Source of the DNA: Roseiarcus fermentans
GTDB lineage: Bacteria > Pseudomonadota > Alphaproteobacteria > Rhizobiales > Beijerinckiaceae
Direction: 5' to 3'
DNA: 64,000 bases
NCBI RefSeq assembly: GCF_003315135.1
Contig: NZ_QNRK01000009.1
Location: 49,997-113,996 of the forward strand
Positions 62,454 to 64,000 of this stretch are shown here, piece by piece. The translations under genes were made by a program, and so were the position numbers. How positions within the stretch are numbered: the stretch's first letter is position 1; every line of letters starts with the position of its first letter. A model generated the notes under the pieces. It ran no database searches, was not told the DNA's origin, and worked only from the letters and a program-made list of their open reading frames with translations.

Positions 62454-64000
62454 TTATGCTAGCATTGATTCGTCGATCCAAACAAACGGCGCCCGTCGGA
62501 GAAGGAAGGTATGTCGAGCGAAGGCCCGCCCTCGGAAGACGCGATGACGGCCAGTCACGCCCGCGCGCCGCAGGTCGCCGCAACCGACCGGTCCGGTCCT
62601 GAACGGCCGTCCTCGGGCGTGACAGTCGCCCGTAACTCGCAAGGTGGCTGTCCGCGAGGAGCCGGACGGGGCGCACGCTGGGAGGGCGCCCGTCTCGCGC
62701 ACCCCGGCGGCGAGACGCCGCCGCTCCCGTTGAGCGCCGTGACCGCCGCCCGTACGCCGGGCTTGGGAGATACAATCGCCCGTAACTCCCAACCCCGTCA
62801 TTGCGAGGAGCAAAGCGACGAAGCAACCCATGCCGCCGCTTGCCTCCTGCGGAAAAAATCGCTCCGACTTCTGCTCGCAACCAAGGGCGGCGGGACGACC
62901 AGAGGGCGCGACAGCGGCCCAGCGGCCCTGGATCGCTTCGCTTCGCTCGCGATGACGGCGCTGTTGGCCACCGGCTTGGGAGTTACAATCGCCCGGAAAA
63001 CTCCGCGCAACCTCTTGAAAACACTCAAAACCGGCCCGAGGCGGACGCGAACGGCGCCGTCATCGCGAGCGGCCACTTGGTCGAGGAGCCCGGGAGGACG
63101 CGATCCAGAGGCCGCTCGGCTGCCGTCGTGCGCACCGGACCGACGCGTCGACCTTCGTGCTCATGACCGTGCGCGAGCGGCGCGTTCAACGGAAGGGCGC
63201 GCGTCCCGGGCGCCCGGGCGGCGGGACGCCGCCCCTCTCGGGGCGCGCTGCCCGGCTCCTCGCGGAACACCCGCCTCGGGCGTGACAGTCGCCCGCAAAA
63301 CTTCGCGCAAGCCTTTGAAAATCCTCAAAACCGGCGCGACCTCACGGGGCGGAGCGAAGGTCGCCCTCCCCCGGCGCGACTGCCGACGTGGACTGGTGAA
63401 CAGGGTTCCTCGCAAGCCACATACGAAGCCGCAGTCGCCCGTAACCGCCACGGGGGGGTCCTTGCACTTCGTCATCGCGAGGAGCCCGAAGGGCGACGCG
63501 GCGATCCAGGAGCCGTCTGCGCTGCCGGCTGCCGAAGCGCTGGACCCCACTGGCGGCAGGTGTCGGCGTCCCGGACTCCTGGATCGCCACGTCGCTTCGC
63601 TCCTCGCGATGACGGCTTTGAAGCGAGCCCCGCCTTCGGAGATACAGTGGCCCGTAACTCCCAAGGTGGCAGCGAATAGCGCCGTCATCGCGAGCGAAGC
63701 GAAGCGATCCAGGGCCGCTGGGCCGCTGTCGCGCCCTCTGGTCGTCCCGCCGCCCTTCCTTGCGAGCAATTTCTTCCGCAGGAAGCAAGCGGCGGCATGG
63801 ATTGCTTCGTCGCTTTGCTCCTCGCAATGACGGGGTTGGGAGATACAGTCGCCCGGAAAACGCCGTGCAACGCCCTGATAACACTCAAAACGGGCCCGAG
63901 CTCAGGTGGAGGCTGCCACCGGCGCCGAAAGCCGGACGGAGATCGGGTCGCAGACTGCGCCCGAACCCACTGCCGCTCTTCGGAGTTCGCGACGCCCCAT
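62454..64000. repeat. Array of REP-like and GC palindromic repeats without genes
   Basis: No gene is supported here. Three repeat families alternate: the 'gtcattgcgaggagc...' element in both orientations (62803, 62930, 63471, 63575, 63685, 63800), a 'tacagtcgcccg(t/g)aa' element (62620, 62768, 62975, 63285, 63430, 63640, 63840) of which three copies continue into a shared 'ctcaaaacc/ggg...' tail, and GC palindromes of the GGGAGGGCGCG type (62660-62730, 63190-63260). The long open frames are translations of these repeats. Confidence 0.75.

Noticed and set aside
62511-63830. Long open frame of 439 codons across the right end
   Set aside because: Its translation is repeat-derived (HCEEQSDEAT-like and similar strings) and both strands are open; it is a by-product of GC-rich repeats.
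62454-64000. CRISPR-like array at the right end
   Set aside because: The repeats vary in length, spacing and orientation, belong to several families, and no cas gene is present.
1-64000. tRNA, rRNA or transposase genes
   Set aside because: No cloverleaf, rRNA core sequence or transposase motif was seen on either strand.

Overview
The window comes from a GC-rich Gram-negative chromosome, most likely an alphaproteobacterium of the Hyphomicrobiales (Rhizobiales) type, possibly near the Beijerinckiaceae/Methylocystaceae/Bradyrhizobiaceae. The GC-rich codon use, a PagL-type lipid A deacylase, an OprB porin, a PEP-CTERM protein, BluB, and copies of the 'gtcattgcgaggagc...' interspersed repeat support this. 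The group assignment is inference; no rRNA or tRNA gene is visible to fix it.

Layout. 1-4.7 kb: an HNH-type nuclease/toxin-like gene with an overlapping partner cut by the left edge, PagL, PPK2, a RidA-like periplasmic protein and a DUF1801 protein. 4.8-12 kb: a PEP mutase/isocitrate lyase homologue, then small oxidoreductases each facing a regulator (SDR/TetR, AzoR/LysR, NmrA-like/TetR), with a transglutaminase-like protein. 12.2-19.4 kb: a five-gene operon of carboxylesterase, peptide-type binding protein, permease, a permease-ATPase fusion and a second ATPase. 19.4-28.6 kb: more regulator-enzyme pairs (SDR and NADP reductase/LysR, HxlR/GST, LysR/SDR, peroxiredoxin, PucR/YCII-MAPEG), littered with decayed gene fragments. 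28.8-33 kb: a second transglutaminase and a sugar-type ABC operon. 33-40.3 kb: DUF1254 protein, VOC protein, alpha/beta hydrolase, sirtuin, and a three-gene methyltransferase-SnoaL-SDR group facing a LysR. 40.5-47.8 kb: RMD1-like protein, BluB, a membrane-anchored FkbM methyltransferase, beta-carbonic anhydrase, a DUF6880-like protein, VapBC and an SDR. 48-61.7 kb: ion and envelope genes (CPA1 antiporter with a cyclic-nucleotide-binding domain, PEP-CTERM protein, OprB, Kup, ClC), an XRE-AraC hybrid regulator, a solo XRE paralogue, a retropepsin-like protease and an acetate/succinate CoA-transferase. 61.8-64 kb: mostly interspersed repeats, plus a fragment of a possible DNA methyltransferase.

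How it fits together. Much of the first 40 kb looks like an accessory detoxification/redox island: single reductases, GSTs, a peroxiredoxin and SDRs, most read divergently from a TetR, LysR, HxlR or PucR regulator, with operator-like dyads between them. Fragmentary copies of neighbouring genes (PPK2 tail, DUF1801 tail, LysR head with its operator, GST head) show local duplication and decay. The strongest unexplained regulatory signal is upstream of the PEP-CTERM gene: three GCRAAC-N4-GTTNRC-type dyads spaced exactly 21 bp apart, followed by a near sigma-54 promoter. A related motif lies upstream of a small ORF just before the XRE-AraC hybrid regulator.
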